This document shows positions 8,557 through 19,400 of a stretch of 64,000 bases of DNA, one piece after another (the first letter of the stretch is position 1; every line of letters begins with the position of its first letter). Source of the stretch: Bacteroidota bacterium (GTDB lineage Bacteria; Bacteroidota; Bacteroidia; AKYH767-A; 2013-40CM-41-45); assembly GCA_004295015.1 (NCBI GenBank), contig SHNE01000001.1, positions 62,001 to 126,000 on the forward strand, in the 5' to 3' direction. A program made the translations under genes and the position numbers. The notes under the pieces were generated by a model, which saw only the letters and a program-made list of their open reading frames with translations, made no database searches and was not told where the DNA came from.

Positions 8557-9216
8557 ATGAACAAAATTTTCACCCAAATTAAGAAGCAAATAATAAAGCA
8601 TAAAACGCAATACCTTATTGCGTTTTATCTATTCCAGGTCTTACATGTTTCGAACCTACAGGCTCAGGAGTTTAACCAGGAAAGTTTATACTGGACAGTG
8701 AAAACCCGATTAATTTTAACAGGATCTTCGGATCATTCTGTTCCTGCAGGTTATATGGTTTATAGCTCGCTGAGTTTTGAACCTTCAGTAGCCAGAACTC
8801 TGACAAAAAATCTCGCACTTGAATTAAATATAAGAATTGAATCTCATGAGATTGACTCAATGACAGTTGGGATCAATGAAGGCTTAGCCCTCGGCTCAGT
8901 AGAATTGATTCCTATTAACCTGATTTTTCAATACAGGCCTTTTATCAAAGGGAATGTCCTTCCATATCTTGGAATTGGGATTAACTATTCAATTTTTTGG
9001 GAGAAAAGCGGATCATTGAATTCAACTGACCTCAGTCCTGGATTTGGCCCCTCTGTGCAGCTCGGGATGGATGTTGACCTCAGAAAAAATCTTTTATTAA
9101 ACTTCCAACTAAGCTGGAATACCTTAAGAACTGATATTAAATCGAATGGATCGAAACTGGCAAATCTGAAGATTGATCCATTGGCATTAGGAATCGGGTT
9201 TGGCTATAGATTTTAG
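8557..9216 (+). CDS. OmpW-like outer-membrane beta-barrel protein
   Basis: A 219-residue protein with an N-terminal signal (hydrophobic stretch around residues 18-36, ending LQAQ) followed by alternating amphipathic strands. The pattern PINLIFQYRPFI...VLPYLGIGINYSIFW, FGPSVQLGMDVDLRKN and the closing IDPLALGIGFGYRF, ending in aromatic Phe, is that of OmpW-family eight-stranded barrels. It should sit in the outer membrane; OmpW proteins are small hydrophobic-solute channels. It stands alone on the plus strand, 61 bp before a PhnA-like gene. The 7920-8556 gap upstream contains only the permease relic. Confidence 0.8.
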   Translation: MNKIFTQIKKQIIKHKTQYLIAFYLFQVLHVSNLQAQEFNQESLYWTVKTRLILTGSSDHSVPAGYMVYSSLSFEPSVARTLTKNLALELNIRIESHEIDSMTVGINEGLALGSVELIPINLIFQYRPFIKGNVLPYLGIGINYSIFWEKSGSLNSTDLSPGFGPSVQLGMDVDLRKNLLLNFQLSWNTLRTDIKSNGSKLANLKIDPLALGIGFGYRF

Positions 9217-9277
9217 GTCATGAAAAGAAATAAGCAATACCTTCACAAATTATTAATAAGCCAATAAATAAAATATC

Positions 9278-9487
9278 ATGGAAGTAAAAGACAGCAACGG
9301 TAACATTCTCAGTGATGGTGATAATGTAGTCCTCATTAAAAGTTTAAAAGTTAAAGGAACTTCAACCACCTTGAAACAAGGAACGATGGTAAAAAAAATC
9401 CGCCTGACGGATAATGAAGAAGAAGTTGATTGCAAGGTAAACGGGACAAGCATTGTATTAAAAACATGCTTCCTGAAAAAAGCTTAA
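9278..9487 (+). CDS. Short PhnA/YjdM-like protein (C-terminal domain only)
   Basis: A 69-residue protein matching the C-terminal domain of PhnA/YjdM proteins (VKDSNGNILSDGDNVVLIKS, LKVKGTSTTLKQGT, then IRLTDNEEEVDCKVNG). The full-length E. coli protein also has an N-terminal zinc ribbon, which is missing here; such short forms are known in this family. Despite the historic name, the family has no proven role in phosphonate breakdown. It is followed by a strong hairpin with T-runs on both strands, so it ends its transcript. Confidence 0.8.
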   Translation: MEVKDSNGNILSDGDNVVLIKSLKVKGTSTTLKQGTMVKKIRLTDNEEEVDCKVNGTSIVLKTCFLKKA

Positions 9488-9540
9488 ATACACCATTCTT
9501 TTTTGTATAATTTATTTTAATTCACTTATAAATCAACACA

Positions 9541-9576
9541 AAAAAAAGCCTGCTCTTTTCAGAATAGGCTTTTTTT
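9541..9576. terminator. Bidirectional rho-independent terminator
   Basis: A run of A followed by GCCT, a loop, then AGGC and a T run gives a hairpin flanked by T tracts in both directions. It lies between the convergent phnA-like gene (ending 9487) and coxA (ending 9592) and can terminate both. Confidence 0.8.
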
Positions 9577-9591
9577 GTTTAGATCGTTCTT

Positions 9592-11409
9592 CTAACTTTC
9601 ACCGGGAAGGTTCGAGTTTTTCGTCTCAGAGAATGGTGTTGTTTGAGGGATAAAATCCTTCTCTTCTCCCGGCTTACCATAATCATAAGGCCAGCGGTGA
9701 ACCTCAGGAATTTCTCCCGGCCAGTTACCATGAAGATGTTCAACAGGTGCAGTCCATTCAATCGTATTTGAGTTCCAGGGATTCTGTGGTGCTTTCTTTC
9801 CGCGATACATTGAATAAAAGAAATTGGCAACGAAAATAAACTGAGCCAAGCCACCCAATATAGCGAATGCACTAATGAGGTAATTGATGTTGATAGCTGC
9901 ATCAAATCCTTCATAGGCGGTATAAGCATAATATCGACGTGGAGCTCCTGCCAGTCCTACAAAGTGCATAGGGAAGAATGTTCCATATACAGCAACAATC
10001 GTTAACCAGAAGTGCAGGTAGCCCATGCGCTTATTCATCATTCTTCCATACATACGAGGAAACCAATGATAAACGCCGGCAAACATTCCGAAGATAGCCG
10101 AACTTCCCATTACAATATGGAAGTGAGCTACAACAAAATACGTATCGTGAAGATTAATATCCAAAGCGGAGTCTCCAAGAATAATTCCTGTAAGTCCACC
10201 TGATATGAAGAATGAAACAAGTCCGATAGCAAAGAGCATGGCCGGCGAAAGCACAATGTTTGCCTTCCACAAGGTCGCCAGGTAATTGAACACTTTCACG
10301 GCTGAAGGAATCGCAACCAACAATGTGGTAAACACGAATACGGAGCCTAAGAACGGATTCATTCCGGTGATAAACATATGATGTCCCCACACAATGAAGG
10401 AGAGGAATGCAATCACCAACATGGAACCTATCATGGCCTTATATCCAAAGATTGGTTTACGGGACTGTGTTGCGATTACCTCTGAAGCAAGCCCTAATGC
10501 CGGCAAGAGTACGATGTATACCTCCGGGTGTCCGAGGAACCAGAATAAGTGTTGGAATAAGATTGGACTTCCACCTGCATGAGCCAATGGAGCGCCATTG
10601 ATGAAGATATCGGAGAGATAAAAGCTTGTTCCAAAACTACGATCGAACAGAAGCAATAAAGCAGCTGCAAATAAAACAGGGAAAGAAAGAATTCCAAGAA
10701 TAGCTGTGATCAAAAATGCCCAAATGGTAAGTGGAAGACGGGTCATTTTCATACCCTTTGTACGAAGGTTAATGATAGTCACCACATAATTTATACCCCC
10801 TAACAGTGCAGAGGCAATGAAGAGTACCATACTAATCAACCAAAGGGTCATTCCCAGTCCGGAACCGGGTATAGCCTGAGGTAAGGCGCTCAATGGCGGA
10901 TATATCGTCCATCCTGCAGATGCCGGTCCTGCTTCAACGAACAAAGATGCTGTCATCACTGCACATGACCCGAAGAAGAACCAATAGGAAAGCATGTTAA
11001 GGAACCCTGATGCCATATCCCTGGCTCCAACCTGCAATGGGATAAGCAGGTTACTAAATGTTCCCGAGAGCCCACCTGTCAATACAAAGAATACCATGAT
11101 GGTTCCATGAATGGTAACCAATGCCAGGTAAAAATTGGGATCCAGCTTACCATCGGCACCCCATTTTCCGAGGATGCTTTCCAGAAAAGGAAATTTCTGA
11201 TCCGGCCATCCTAATTGGAGACGGAAAACCAATGACATTAACATGGCCAGTATTGCCATGACAATTGCTGTTACGAGAAATTGCTTGGAGATCATTTTGT
11301 GATCATGACTGAAAACATACTTGTTCCAGAAAGTCACATGATGCTCGTGCTCGTGATGATCATCCCCCGCATGGGAATCAACAGCATGATCGTTTGAATG
11401 TGTAGACAT
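9592..11409 (-). CDS. coxA: Cytochrome c oxidase subunit I
   Basis: A 605-residue, 12-helix heme-copper oxidase catalytic subunit. The GHPEVY motif near residue 293 carries the CuB histidine, the Glu of an A1-type D channel and the cross-linked Tyr; GHHMF near 341 gives the other two CuB histidines; HDTYFVVAHFHIVMG near 428 gives the heme a3 and heme a ligands. It reduces O2 to water while pumping protons in the inner membrane. The first 25 residues are very rich in His, Asp and Glu (SHAGDDHHEHEHH). It is the last gene of the act-cox operon; subunits III and IV are not in the window. Confidence 0.97.
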   Translation of the reverse strand: MSTHSNDHAVDSHAGDDHHEHEHHVTFWNKYVFSHDHKMISKQFLVTAIVMAILAMLMSLVFRLQLGWPDQKFPFLESILGKWGADGKLDPNFYLALVTIHGTIMVFFVLTGGLSGTFSNLLIPLQVGARDMASGFLNMLSYWFFFGSCAVMTASLFVEAGPASAGWTIYPPLSALPQAIPGSGLGMTLWLISMVLFIASALLGGINYVVTIINLRTKGMKMTRLPLTIWAFLITAILGILSFPVLFAAALLLLFDRSFGTSFYLSDIFINGAPLAHAGGSPILFQHLFWFLGHPEVYIVLLPALGLASEVIATQSRKPIFGYKAMIGSMLVIAFLSFIVWGHHMFITGMNPFLGSVFVFTTLLVAIPSAVKVFNYLATLWKANIVLSPAMLFAIGLVSFFISGGLTGIILGDSALDINLHDTYFVVAHFHIVMGSSAIFGMFAGVYHWFPRMYGRMMNKRMGYLHFWLTIVAVYGTFFPMHFVGLAGAPRRYYAYTAYEGFDAAININYLISAFAILGGLAQFIFVANFFYSMYRGKKAPQNPWNSNTIEWTAPVEHLHGNWPGEIPEVHRWPYDYGKPGEEKDFIPQTTPFSETKNSNLPGES

Positions 11410-11496
11410 TATAGCGGCTTTTATTAAGCGTTATTTCGATGAATAATTATTTTTCCTTTTCGACTTCAATAATCCTGAATCGAAAAAAACCTTTCA

Positions 11497-12555
11497 TTAA
11501 CGGGCGGCAACAACCTTGGCCGGTTCCGACTCAGTCTTTGCTACCTTTGCTGTATCACTCATGCCGGCAGGCTCAACAACAGGTGCTGCCTGAGGCTTAG
11601 CGAAAACATAACTTTGTTCCTTATACCATTTTTTGAAATCATCAGCTGATTCAATGACCAGTTTCAATTTCATATTATAGTGGGCAACTCCGCAAATCTT
11701 ATTGCATAAAAGTACATAATCAAATTTCGGATTGCCTGTAATCAATCGCATACTATCGGTAGTAATCGTAGGCTCCAATGTAAATTCAGTTGTCATACCC
11801 GGTACACAGTTCATTTGTGCACGTAGGTGTGGAAAATAGGCACTATGAATTACATCGCGGGAATGAAACTTAAAGTTAATGATGGACCCAACCGGTATGT
11901 GAAGCTCACGAGCCGTTTTATCATCTTCAGACGATGCATCTTTTGCATCAACGCCTAAAGGATTGTCGTCCGTAATCAATTTGAAATTCGAATGCCCCAG
12001 CTTATTATCAGCTCCCGAATAGCGAACTGACCAATCAAACTGTTTACCGTAAACCTCTATAACCATTGCCTCTGCGGGAGCAGGAGCTGTTATATTAATC
12101 CAGAGTTTTAATCCATACACGATAAGTCCCATTAATACAACTGCGGGAATAACTGTCCAGATAAATTCCAACTTATGATTGTCAGGATAAAAATATGCTT
12201 TCTTTCCTTTTTTGTGCTTGTACTTCCAGGCATAGTAGAACAACAGAAACTGCGTAATAAAAAACACCACGATGATCAAGGCGAAGTTCATATTGAGGAA
12301 ACTATCAGTCAGTGCACCGTGTTTAGATGCCGCAACCGGCAGCAGGTATTTTTTCGCATCCAAAGTGAAGTAAATCATTCCGGCAAAACCAAGAACGATA
12401 AACCATAGCGACAGTTTTCCATTGGTGCGGTTATCCTTATCGGTAATGGCTTCTTCATCGCCACGTAAGTCTCGTACCAACTCCAGCACGCGGATGATGC
12501 GCCAGATGGTTACCACGGCCATTACTAAAACAAGAAGGGTCAGTAGCTTTATCAT
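11497..12555 (-). CDS. coxB: Cytochrome c oxidase subunit II
   Basis: A 352-residue subunit II. The CuA site is CNKICGVAHYNM near residue 285 (two Cys, His, Met); the CxxxC residue before Ile is Lys, where proteobacterial forms have Glu. Two membrane anchors (about 85-110 and 132-150) precede the cupredoxin domain. An extra N-terminal hydrophobic helix (residues 1-20) and another around 50-68 are typical of Bacteroidota forms. The tail after residue 325 is Ala/Pro/Lys/Glu-rich. It accepts electrons, probably from the ActE or ActA heme domains or a soluble cytochrome c, and passes them to CoxA. Confidence 0.96.
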   Translation of the reverse strand: MIKLLTLLVLVMAVVTIWRIIRVLELVRDLRGDEEAITDKDNRTNGKLSLWFIVLGFAGMIYFTLDAKKYLLPVAASKHGALTDSFLNMNFALIIVVFFITQFLLFYYAWKYKHKKGKKAYFYPDNHKLEFIWTVIPAVVLMGLIVYGLKLWINITAPAPAEAMVIEVYGKQFDWSVRYSGADNKLGHSNFKLITDDNPLGVDAKDASSEDDKTARELHIPVGSIINFKFHSRDVIHSAYFPHLRAQMNCVPGMTTEFTLEPTITTDSMRLITGNPKFDYVLLCNKICGVAHYNMKLKLVIESADDFKKWYKEQSYVFAKPQAAPVVEPAGMSDTAKVAKTESEPAKVVAAR

Positions 12556-12597
12556 GAAATTTAATTATCCGTTATTAATTTATTAGTTCAACCAGAC

Positions 12598-13779
12598 CTA
12601 TATGTGGTGATGAAGTGTTTCCTGGAACATCGGGTGATTCTTTGGAACAACAGAAGCTTTACTCAGTTCCCCAAGAGTTACACGAACAAATAATCCAAGA
12701 TATCCTATCATCGTTCCGATTTCGATGAACCCTATATGCCAGTCTTTTCCTAATACTCCGGGTGTAACCATGAGGTAAACATCGAGCCAGTGTCCACAGA
12801 GGATGATTATACCTGCAACCCAGAGAATCGGAATTTGACGTTTCGCATCGCGCGTCATCAAAACTAACAATGGTGCACAGAAATTTACAATGAGGTTTGT
12901 CACCCACAATGTCTTAAAGCTTTCCCAACGTACCTGGTAATAGACCACTTCCTCCGGAAGATTGGCATACCATATCAACATGAACTGTGAAAACCAGAGA
13001 TAAGTCCAAAAGATAGAGAAGGCAAACATGAATTTACCCACGTCATGAAGGTGATTGGAACTTACATGATCCATATAGCCTTTAGAACGAAGGAATAATA
13101 TAAACAAACACATCATGGCCAGTCCGCTCACGAACAAACCTGCAAATGTGTACCAGCCAAACATCGTCGAAAACCAGTGCGCATCAACACTCATCAGAAA
13201 ATCCCATGCACTTGTTGAAGATGTTACAGCAAAAAGCACAATGAATACCGCTCCCATGCTGACACTTTTTCGGTATGGTTCTAATCCGCCTTCTGCGTCT
13301 TCGCGCAATGACTGCTTACGTAAAGCATAAGTAAAGCCAACCCATATCAAAGCATAGGCTACCATTCTTGTAACAAAAAACGGAATGTTTAAAAAGCCTT
13401 GCTTGCCGGCAAGAATATGATCGTACTGAGGACTATTTACATCATAAAGTTCAGAATGTGTCCAGTGATACAGATCGTGATGTCCGAAAATAAAGATCAA
13501 TATCATTCCAACCATCCCGTACTTCAGGAAGCCGCCCATGGCTTCCGGCACTCTTTTAATACCAACAGCCCAACCGGCCTGTGCGATATACTGGACGGCC
13601 ACGAAGAATGTTCCGCAAAGTGCCATCGCAGTGAAATAAAAATTATTGTGCAATAACGTAGTCCATGTACGGGTGTGATCCGTCATAAAACCCATTACGA
13701 TTGCAATCAAACCAACAGCCATCATCACGACTGGTATCAGTTTGTTATTCTTGGTAAGCTCGTATTTTCTGTCCATCAT
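12598..13779 (-). CDS. actF: Alternative complex III subunit ActF (quinol:cytochrome c oxidoreductase)
   Basis: A 393-residue integral membrane protein with about ten helices, related to ActC and the NrfD/PsrC fold. It ends with a short His tail (LHHHI). In the solved ACIII structures ActC and ActF form the membrane core that faces menaquinol and may conduct protons; ActF is thought not to carry the main quinol site. Placement between actE and coxB, with short gaps of 36-42 bp, matches the standard actABCDEF gene order. Internal landmarks include DHTRTWTTLLHNNFYF near residue 35 and WDFLMSVDAHWFSTMFGWY near 193. Confidence 0.93.
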   Translation of the reverse strand: MMDRKYELTKNNKLIPVVMMAVGLIAIVMGFMTDHTRTWTTLLHNNFYFTAMALCGTFFVAVQYIAQAGWAVGIKRVPEAMGGFLKYGMVGMILIFIFGHHDLYHWTHSELYDVNSPQYDHILAGKQGFLNIPFFVTRMVAYALIWVGFTYALRKQSLREDAEGGLEPYRKSVSMGAVFIVLFAVTSSTSAWDFLMSVDAHWFSTMFGWYTFAGLFVSGLAMMCLFILFLRSKGYMDHVSSNHLHDVGKFMFAFSIFWTYLWFSQFMLIWYANLPEEVVYYQVRWESFKTLWVTNLIVNFCAPLLVLMTRDAKRQIPILWVAGIIILCGHWLDVYLMVTPGVLGKDWHIGFIEIGTMIGYLGLFVRVTLGELSKASVVPKNHPMFQETLHHHI

Positions 13780-13815
13780 ACTAAACGTTGAGCAATGGAA
13801 TTAACATTATTTTTT

Positions 13816-14445
13816 TCACTGCTTTGGTGCAGCATTGGTTTCATTGGCAGGAGCTACACTTGCTGTAGCATCTATCTGCAGTGTTTGAACATACTGAATT
13901 ATCTTCCAGCGCTGACTTACTGTTAGCTGGGCAGCATGAGAGCCCATCATATTTTTACCGTACTGAATGCTGTGAAACATTTTGCCTTCAGGAAGATTTT
14001 TTAAAGCCTCGGAAGAATATGCAGGAGGCACAGGACCATTTCTCTGCACAACCGGACCATCACCCATGCCGGTTTCACCATGGCATGCCTGACAAAAATT
14101 AAAGTATAACCTCTTTCCTTCAGCAAGATTCTCTGTTGTCAGAGGAATTGGATTCTTGAGCTCTATACCGGCTTTCTCATATCCTTCAGGTGTATTTTCA
14201 TAAGCGTATGGAAGTCTGTCAAGATCAGAATAAACCGCACTCCCTCTGGCTATCGTTCCTTTAACCGGATGCCGGGCCGTGATGCTGTCAGGGAAGTTCG
14301 GGTTTGACGAGTATGTCTCGTAGGACGGTGACCGATACATGTCAGGCATGTATTCATGACCAGGCTTGGTCGTGTCAGTATAATGACAAGACGCAGCCAG
14401 GGCAACGAATGCGAATGGAACAATATAGCTTAGTAATTTCTTCAT
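13816..14445 (-). CDS. actE: Alternative complex III monoheme cytochrome c subunit ActE (lipoprotein)
   Basis: A 209-residue lipoprotein cytochrome c. The signal ends with lipobox LAASC (Cys about 20). One heme c site, CQACHGETGMGDG, is near residue 119, and the likely distal Met is in GKNMMGSHA about 50 residues later. It is on the periplasmic face of ACIII and is a candidate electron exit to CoxB. An Ala/Thr/Pro-rich tail follows the heme domain. The gene overlaps nothing but is only 8 bp from actD. Confidence 0.93.
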   Translation of the reverse strand: MKKLLSYIVPFAFVALAASCHYTDTTKPGHEYMPDMYRSPSYETYSSNPNFPDSITARHPVKGTIARGSAVYSDLDRLPYAYENTPEGYEKAGIELKNPIPLTTENLAEGKRLYFNFCQACHGETGMGDGPVVQRNGPVPPAYSSEALKNLPEGKMFHSIQYGKNMMGSHAAQLTVSQRWKIIQYVQTLQIDATASVAPANETNAAPKQ

Positions 14446-14453
14446 GGTGCTAA

Positions 14454-14987
14454 TCAGGAAAATTGCATTGATTTTAACATGACCTCAGAAGCTCCTGACG
14501 ACTTGATCAGGGAAACTACTTCATTTAGTTTATTCTCATCCTTCACATCGACATGCAGGACGAATTTATCATCTGTAACCCGGGGATGCGGTATCGGTGC
14601 AGTTACTCCCGGTAATAGCTTACTGCGCAAAAGAAATGTCAAAGCCATCCCGTGAGCAGCACAGAATACCGTTAATTCAAATGTAACAGGAATAAATGCA
14701 GGAAGATTCATATAGAACATCATATTAGGCTTTCCTCCAATATTAATTGGCCAGTCTGATATCATCATGTACCAGGTCATCAATAATGCCAGTGAGGTTC
14801 CGGTAATGCCAAACATAAAAGATACAATCGCAATTCTTGTGCGAGGGACATCCAATAGTTTATCAATGCCGTGGATTGGGAAAGGACTCTGAACATCTTT
14901 ACAGACAACTCCATTTCCTTTCAAGGATGTGATGGCATCCATCAACACTTCCTCGTCCTCGTATATTCCGTATATTCTTTTAGCCAT
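14454..14987 (-). CDS. actD: Alternative complex III subunit ActD (DUF3341)
   Basis: A 177-residue DUF3341 protein. The N-terminal cytoplasmic part starts with a YGIYEDEEVLMDAI segment and is followed by two transmembrane helices (about 52-72 and 96-116), then a C-terminal soluble domain ending VSLIKSSGASEVMLKS. ActD is a structural membrane subunit of ACIII. Spacing is 12 bp from actC upstream and 8 bp to actE downstream. Confidence 0.93.
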   Translation of the reverse strand: MAKRIYGIYEDEEVLMDAITSLKGNGVVCKDVQSPFPIHGIDKLLDVPRTRIAIVSFMFGITGTSLALLMTWYMMISDWPINIGGKPNMMFYMNLPAFIPVTFELTVFCAAHGMALTFLLRSKLLPGVTAPIPHPRVTDDKFVLHVDVKDENKLNEVVSLIKSSGASEVMLKSMQFS

Positions 14988-14999
14988 GATTATGGTCTC

Positions 15000-16373
15000 T
15001 TATTTTTTCAAATACTGACTACCTGTTCGTTTAAGGATCGACTTGAGCTCTGCCAAGGCAATTACCGGGAACACGCGCGCGAAGATGAGGAAGCATGTGA
15101 AGAACAATCCGATTGTTCCGACAAAAATTCCTACTTCTATATAGGTCGGAGAATACATTACCCAACTGCTCGGAAGAAAATCCCTGTGCAAGGATGTTAC
15201 GATGATCACAAATCGCTCAAACCACATACCTATGTTCACGAATATCGAGATGATAAATGTGGCCATCACACTTGTGCGAAGTTTCTTAAACCAGAATAGC
15301 TGTGGAGTAATTACGTTACAAGTCATCATACTCCAATATGCCCACCAATACGGACCGAACATCCTGTTCATGAATGCATATTGCTCATACTGTACACCGG
15401 AATACCAGGCGATGAAGAATTCAGTGATGTAGGCAACTCCCACAATTGATCCTGTCAGAATGATGATTTTATTCATCAATTCAATGTGCTGAATAGTGAT
15501 GTATTCTTCAAGTGACAACACTTTTCTGGCTACAATCATCAATGTTAATACCATCGCAAATCCGGAGAAAATCGCACCGGCAACGAAATACGGCGGGAAG
15601 ATGGTTGTATGCCAACCCGGAACGATGGACGTTGCGAAGTCGAAGGATACAATGGTGTGTACCGAAAGTACCAGTGGTGTAGACAATCCGGCAAGTACAA
15701 GGGAAACCTCTTCAAAACGGTGCCAATCTCTTGCAGTACCTTTCCAACCAAAGGCAAGTAGTCCGTAGATAAATTTTTTCGCCGGCGTTACACAACGATC
15801 CCGCACGGTGGCCAGATCAGGTAAAAGTCCAAGATACCAGAATACGAGTGATACGGTAAAGTAAGTTGAGATGGCGAACACGTCCCAGAGCAATGGTGAA
15901 TTAAAATTCACCCATAGGGAACCGAATTGATTTGCAATCGGAAACATCCAGTAGTCAAGCCAGGGACGTCCTGTATGAAATACCGGAAATAATCCGGCAC
16001 AGATTACGGCGAAAATTGTCATCGCCTCCGCTGATCTGTTGATCGACATTCTCCAACGCTGACGGAATAGTAACAAGATGGCGGAAATCAATGTTCCGGC
16101 GTGACCAATACCGATCCACCAAACGAAGTTGGTGATATCCCAGGCCCAACCTACCGTTTTGTTGGCACCCCAGGCACCGATACCGGTACCTATTGTATAT
16201 GACAGACATATGATTCCCCATATCATCGCAGTAAATGCGATCACGAAAGAAATCCACCAATATTTATTGGCCTTGCCTTCAATCGGACGACAGATATCTT
16301 CTGTCATCTGGTGGTATGTTTTATCTCCGAGAATTAACGGGTCCCGGACGACCGATTCGTGATTACCGCTCAT
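15000..16373 (-). CDS. actC: Alternative complex III menaquinol-oxidising membrane subunit ActC (NrfD/PsrC family)
   Basis: A 457-residue, roughly ten-helix NrfD-family protein. Typical landmarks are GIGHAGTLISAILLLFRQ, FHTGRPW near residue 133 and SVHTIVSFDFATSIVPGWH near 243. In ACIII this subunit holds the quinol site next to the ActB Fe-S domain, so electrons from menaquinol leave through it. The gene is 38 bp downstream of actB. Confidence 0.95.
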   Translation of the reverse strand: MSGNHESVVRDPLILGDKTYHQMTEDICRPIEGKANKYWWISFVIAFTAMIWGIICLSYTIGTGIGAWGANKTVGWAWDITNFVWWIGIGHAGTLISAILLLFRQRWRMSINRSAEAMTIFAVICAGLFPVFHTGRPWLDYWMFPIANQFGSLWVNFNSPLLWDVFAISTYFTVSLVFWYLGLLPDLATVRDRCVTPAKKFIYGLLAFGWKGTARDWHRFEEVSLVLAGLSTPLVLSVHTIVSFDFATSIVPGWHTTIFPPYFVAGAIFSGFAMVLTLMIVARKVLSLEEYITIQHIELMNKIIILTGSIVGVAYITEFFIAWYSGVQYEQYAFMNRMFGPYWWAYWSMMTCNVITPQLFWFKKLRTSVMATFIISIFVNIGMWFERFVIIVTSLHRDFLPSSWVMYSPTYIEVGIFVGTIGLFFTCFLIFARVFPVIALAELKSILKRTGSQYLKK

Positions 16374-16411
16374 GGTTGGCTAATCAGTTTGCTTTCTGAA
16401 TAATATAATAA

Positions 16412-19400
16412 TTACGCTTCCTTCCCTTCAGAAGTGTTACGCACTTTCGTCAAATAATAAACGTTCGGTTTAACGTTCAACTCCTCAAGCAGATGATAAC
16501 TCCGCTCTTCCGGCTTCCACATCCGCTTAACCTGACTCTCAGGATTATTGTAATCACCGAAAGTAATTGCCTGTGTAGGGCAAGACTGAGAACATGCTGT
16601 CTTAATTTCGCCATCAGGAATCTTACGACCTTCTTTCTTGGCATTCAATTTGCCTTCCTGAATTCGTTGTACACACAGTGAACATTTCTCCATTACTCCT
16701 CTTGAACGAACAACAACATCAGGATTGAGAACCATCTTGCCGAGGTCATCATTCATGTTGAAGTCAAACTTTGGATTATCGGAATATCTGAACCAGTTAA
16801 ATCGGCGCACTTTGTACGGACAGTTGTTCGCACAGTAGCGTGTTCCAACGCAACGGTTATAAGTCATTTGATTGAGTCCCTCTGAACTGTGACTGGTTGC
16901 AATAACCGGACACACCGTTTCACAAGGTGCGTGGTTACAATGCTGGCACATCACCGGCTGGAAAACAACTTTCGGGAGATCGCTCGGATTCTCCATAGCC
17001 TTCAGGTCACCTGATTCACCTTCTTTAGGATCAGCATCACTGGTATAGTAACGGTCAATGCGCATCCAGTGCATTTCACGGCTGCGCATTACCTCATCTT
17101 TACCTACCACAGCAACATTATTCTCTGCTGTACATGCAACAACACAGGCACCACATCCAATACAGGAATTCAGGTCTATACCCATTCCCCAATGATGATT
17201 ACCAACTTCGAATTCTCTCCAAAGTGATAACTCTTCTGCCTTTACATCAACTTCTTCGTGATGACCAATTTTCTTTTTGAAAAGTTCAGGATGGTTACCT
17301 GCATTTTTATCTTTCAAATACTCAGGAAGAGTCGTCTCTTTTACAATTGCACGACCCATCATGGTATGGTGAGTCTGTGTAGCTGCAAATGCGTAATCGT
17401 CTTCTGTTGACTTCTGAATATCTACTCCGCTGATTGAATAGTTAATGGCATCGGCACCAAGACTTGTAAACGGATAAGCATTGACTCCGCGATTATCCGC
17501 AACTTTTCCGGCTGCAGTTCGTCCGTATCCAAGAGCCAGAGAAACCGTACCAAATGCCTGACCCGGCTGAATTACCACAGGTGCATTCATTTTTACATTC
17601 CCTGCGCTTAGTGTTACTACCTGTCCTTGCTTCCAGCCTTTTTCGCGAGCATCCTTAGGAGAAACTGCGAGGTAATTATCCCAGGTTATTTTTGAGATAG
17701 GATCAGGAAGCTCTTGCAACCATGGGTTATTTGCCATGACTCCTGAACCAATACCTGTCTTTTCATACACCACAAGCTCAAAACCGTTTGAAGACGATTT
17801 TGAAATGCTGTTAGCAGCTGCATTCAAGTCGGCAGAATGAGTATAAGCCTTAGAGGCTACCGGTGGCAATTCAAAAACTCCGTCCTGCAATGCTTTATTC
17901 CAGTTGCCTGTTCCTTTATTCAAAATATTCGATGACCAGAATGCGGCCATGTAATCGTGGAAGTTCATTGTATTACCGGACCAGCTAAGCAAACTTTCCT
18001 GAGCCTGACGAGTCTTAAACAATGGGGCAATAGTCGGTTGTCCGAGTGAATACAATCCTGCCTTCGGCTCTGCATCCATCCATGATTCAAGCGGATGATG
18101 ATCCGGACAAATAAACTGACAATGTGTTGCGCTTTCATCGGCACGATCCGCAAAGGATACAGACAGATCCAGCTTCTTCACCATTTTAGCGAACTGATTA
18201 CCTTCAGGCAGGCTAAGTGCCGGGTTACAATTATAGATAAAGAGACCCGCAACTTCGCCTTTATTCATTTCATCGACGAGCATTGCAACATCAGCATCAT
18301 TGCCTTGACGCATTTTATTTGCATTATCAAGGTCAATAGTACTTCCATAATTCCCTAAAAGAGAATTGATGCCGTTAACAATCGTTTGAATCGCTACATT
18401 ATTAATCCCGCAAACAACGAGTGAAGATCCTTTGCTTGCCAAAAGAGATTTGGCCGTAGCAGAAATATCCTTTTGCAATTCACCTGCAGAGGCAGCAGGA
18501 ATGGATGCTGCTCCTGACAGAGCGGCAATCGCATTATACAGATTTGCAACAACCGCTGCTTGCTGACTAGGCTTAACCGCGAAGCGCTCATCTGCATTAC
18601 TTCCTGTAACTGAAAGAGCAGTTTCAAATTGAATGTGGCGCGACATTGACTTCTTACCATTATCCAACTTTCTTGTTACTCCGTACTGACGTGAATATTC
18701 AATAGGAGAAATCCAGTTGGTAAGAAAATCTGCAGCAATGCCTACAATCGTTGTGGCTTTATCAAAATTATACGATGGAATGACACTCATGCCAAAACTC
18801 ATCTGATTGGCCTGTCGCATAGCGGAATTAGAAACCGCATCATATACAACATGCTTCGTATTAGGATACTTGGCTGAGAAATCAGCAATGACTTTTAATG
18901 TGGAAGGACTGATAATGGTGGAAGTCAGTATCCTGATCTTTCCTCCTTTTGCAGCAATGGCATTTAATTTTTCAAGAATCGTTTTGTCAACATCTGCCCA
19001 AGTTGCTGCGGCACCATACATCATAGGAGTCTTGATGCGTGTGCTGTCATACAGTGATAGTACAGAAGCCTGAACCCTTGCACTCACCCCGCCTTTAGTA
19101 ACAGAACTGAGGGTATTACCCTCCAGTTTAATCGGACGACCTTCGCGTGTCTTCACGACAACGCTGCAATAATCATAGCCATCGAAATAAGTAGAAGCAT
19201 ACCAATCTGCAACACCCGGAGTAATTTCTTCCGGACGAATCAGGTATGGAATCGACTTGGTGACCGGCGTTTCACAAGAGGCAAGCGAGGCAGCCGCCAC
19301 GCTAAATCCCAAAAACTTGAGAAAGTCACGACGAGGTGTGGTGTTAGTATCCACAGCTTTTTTCTGAATGACTTCATCAAGAGGAAGATGCTCGTAGAAT

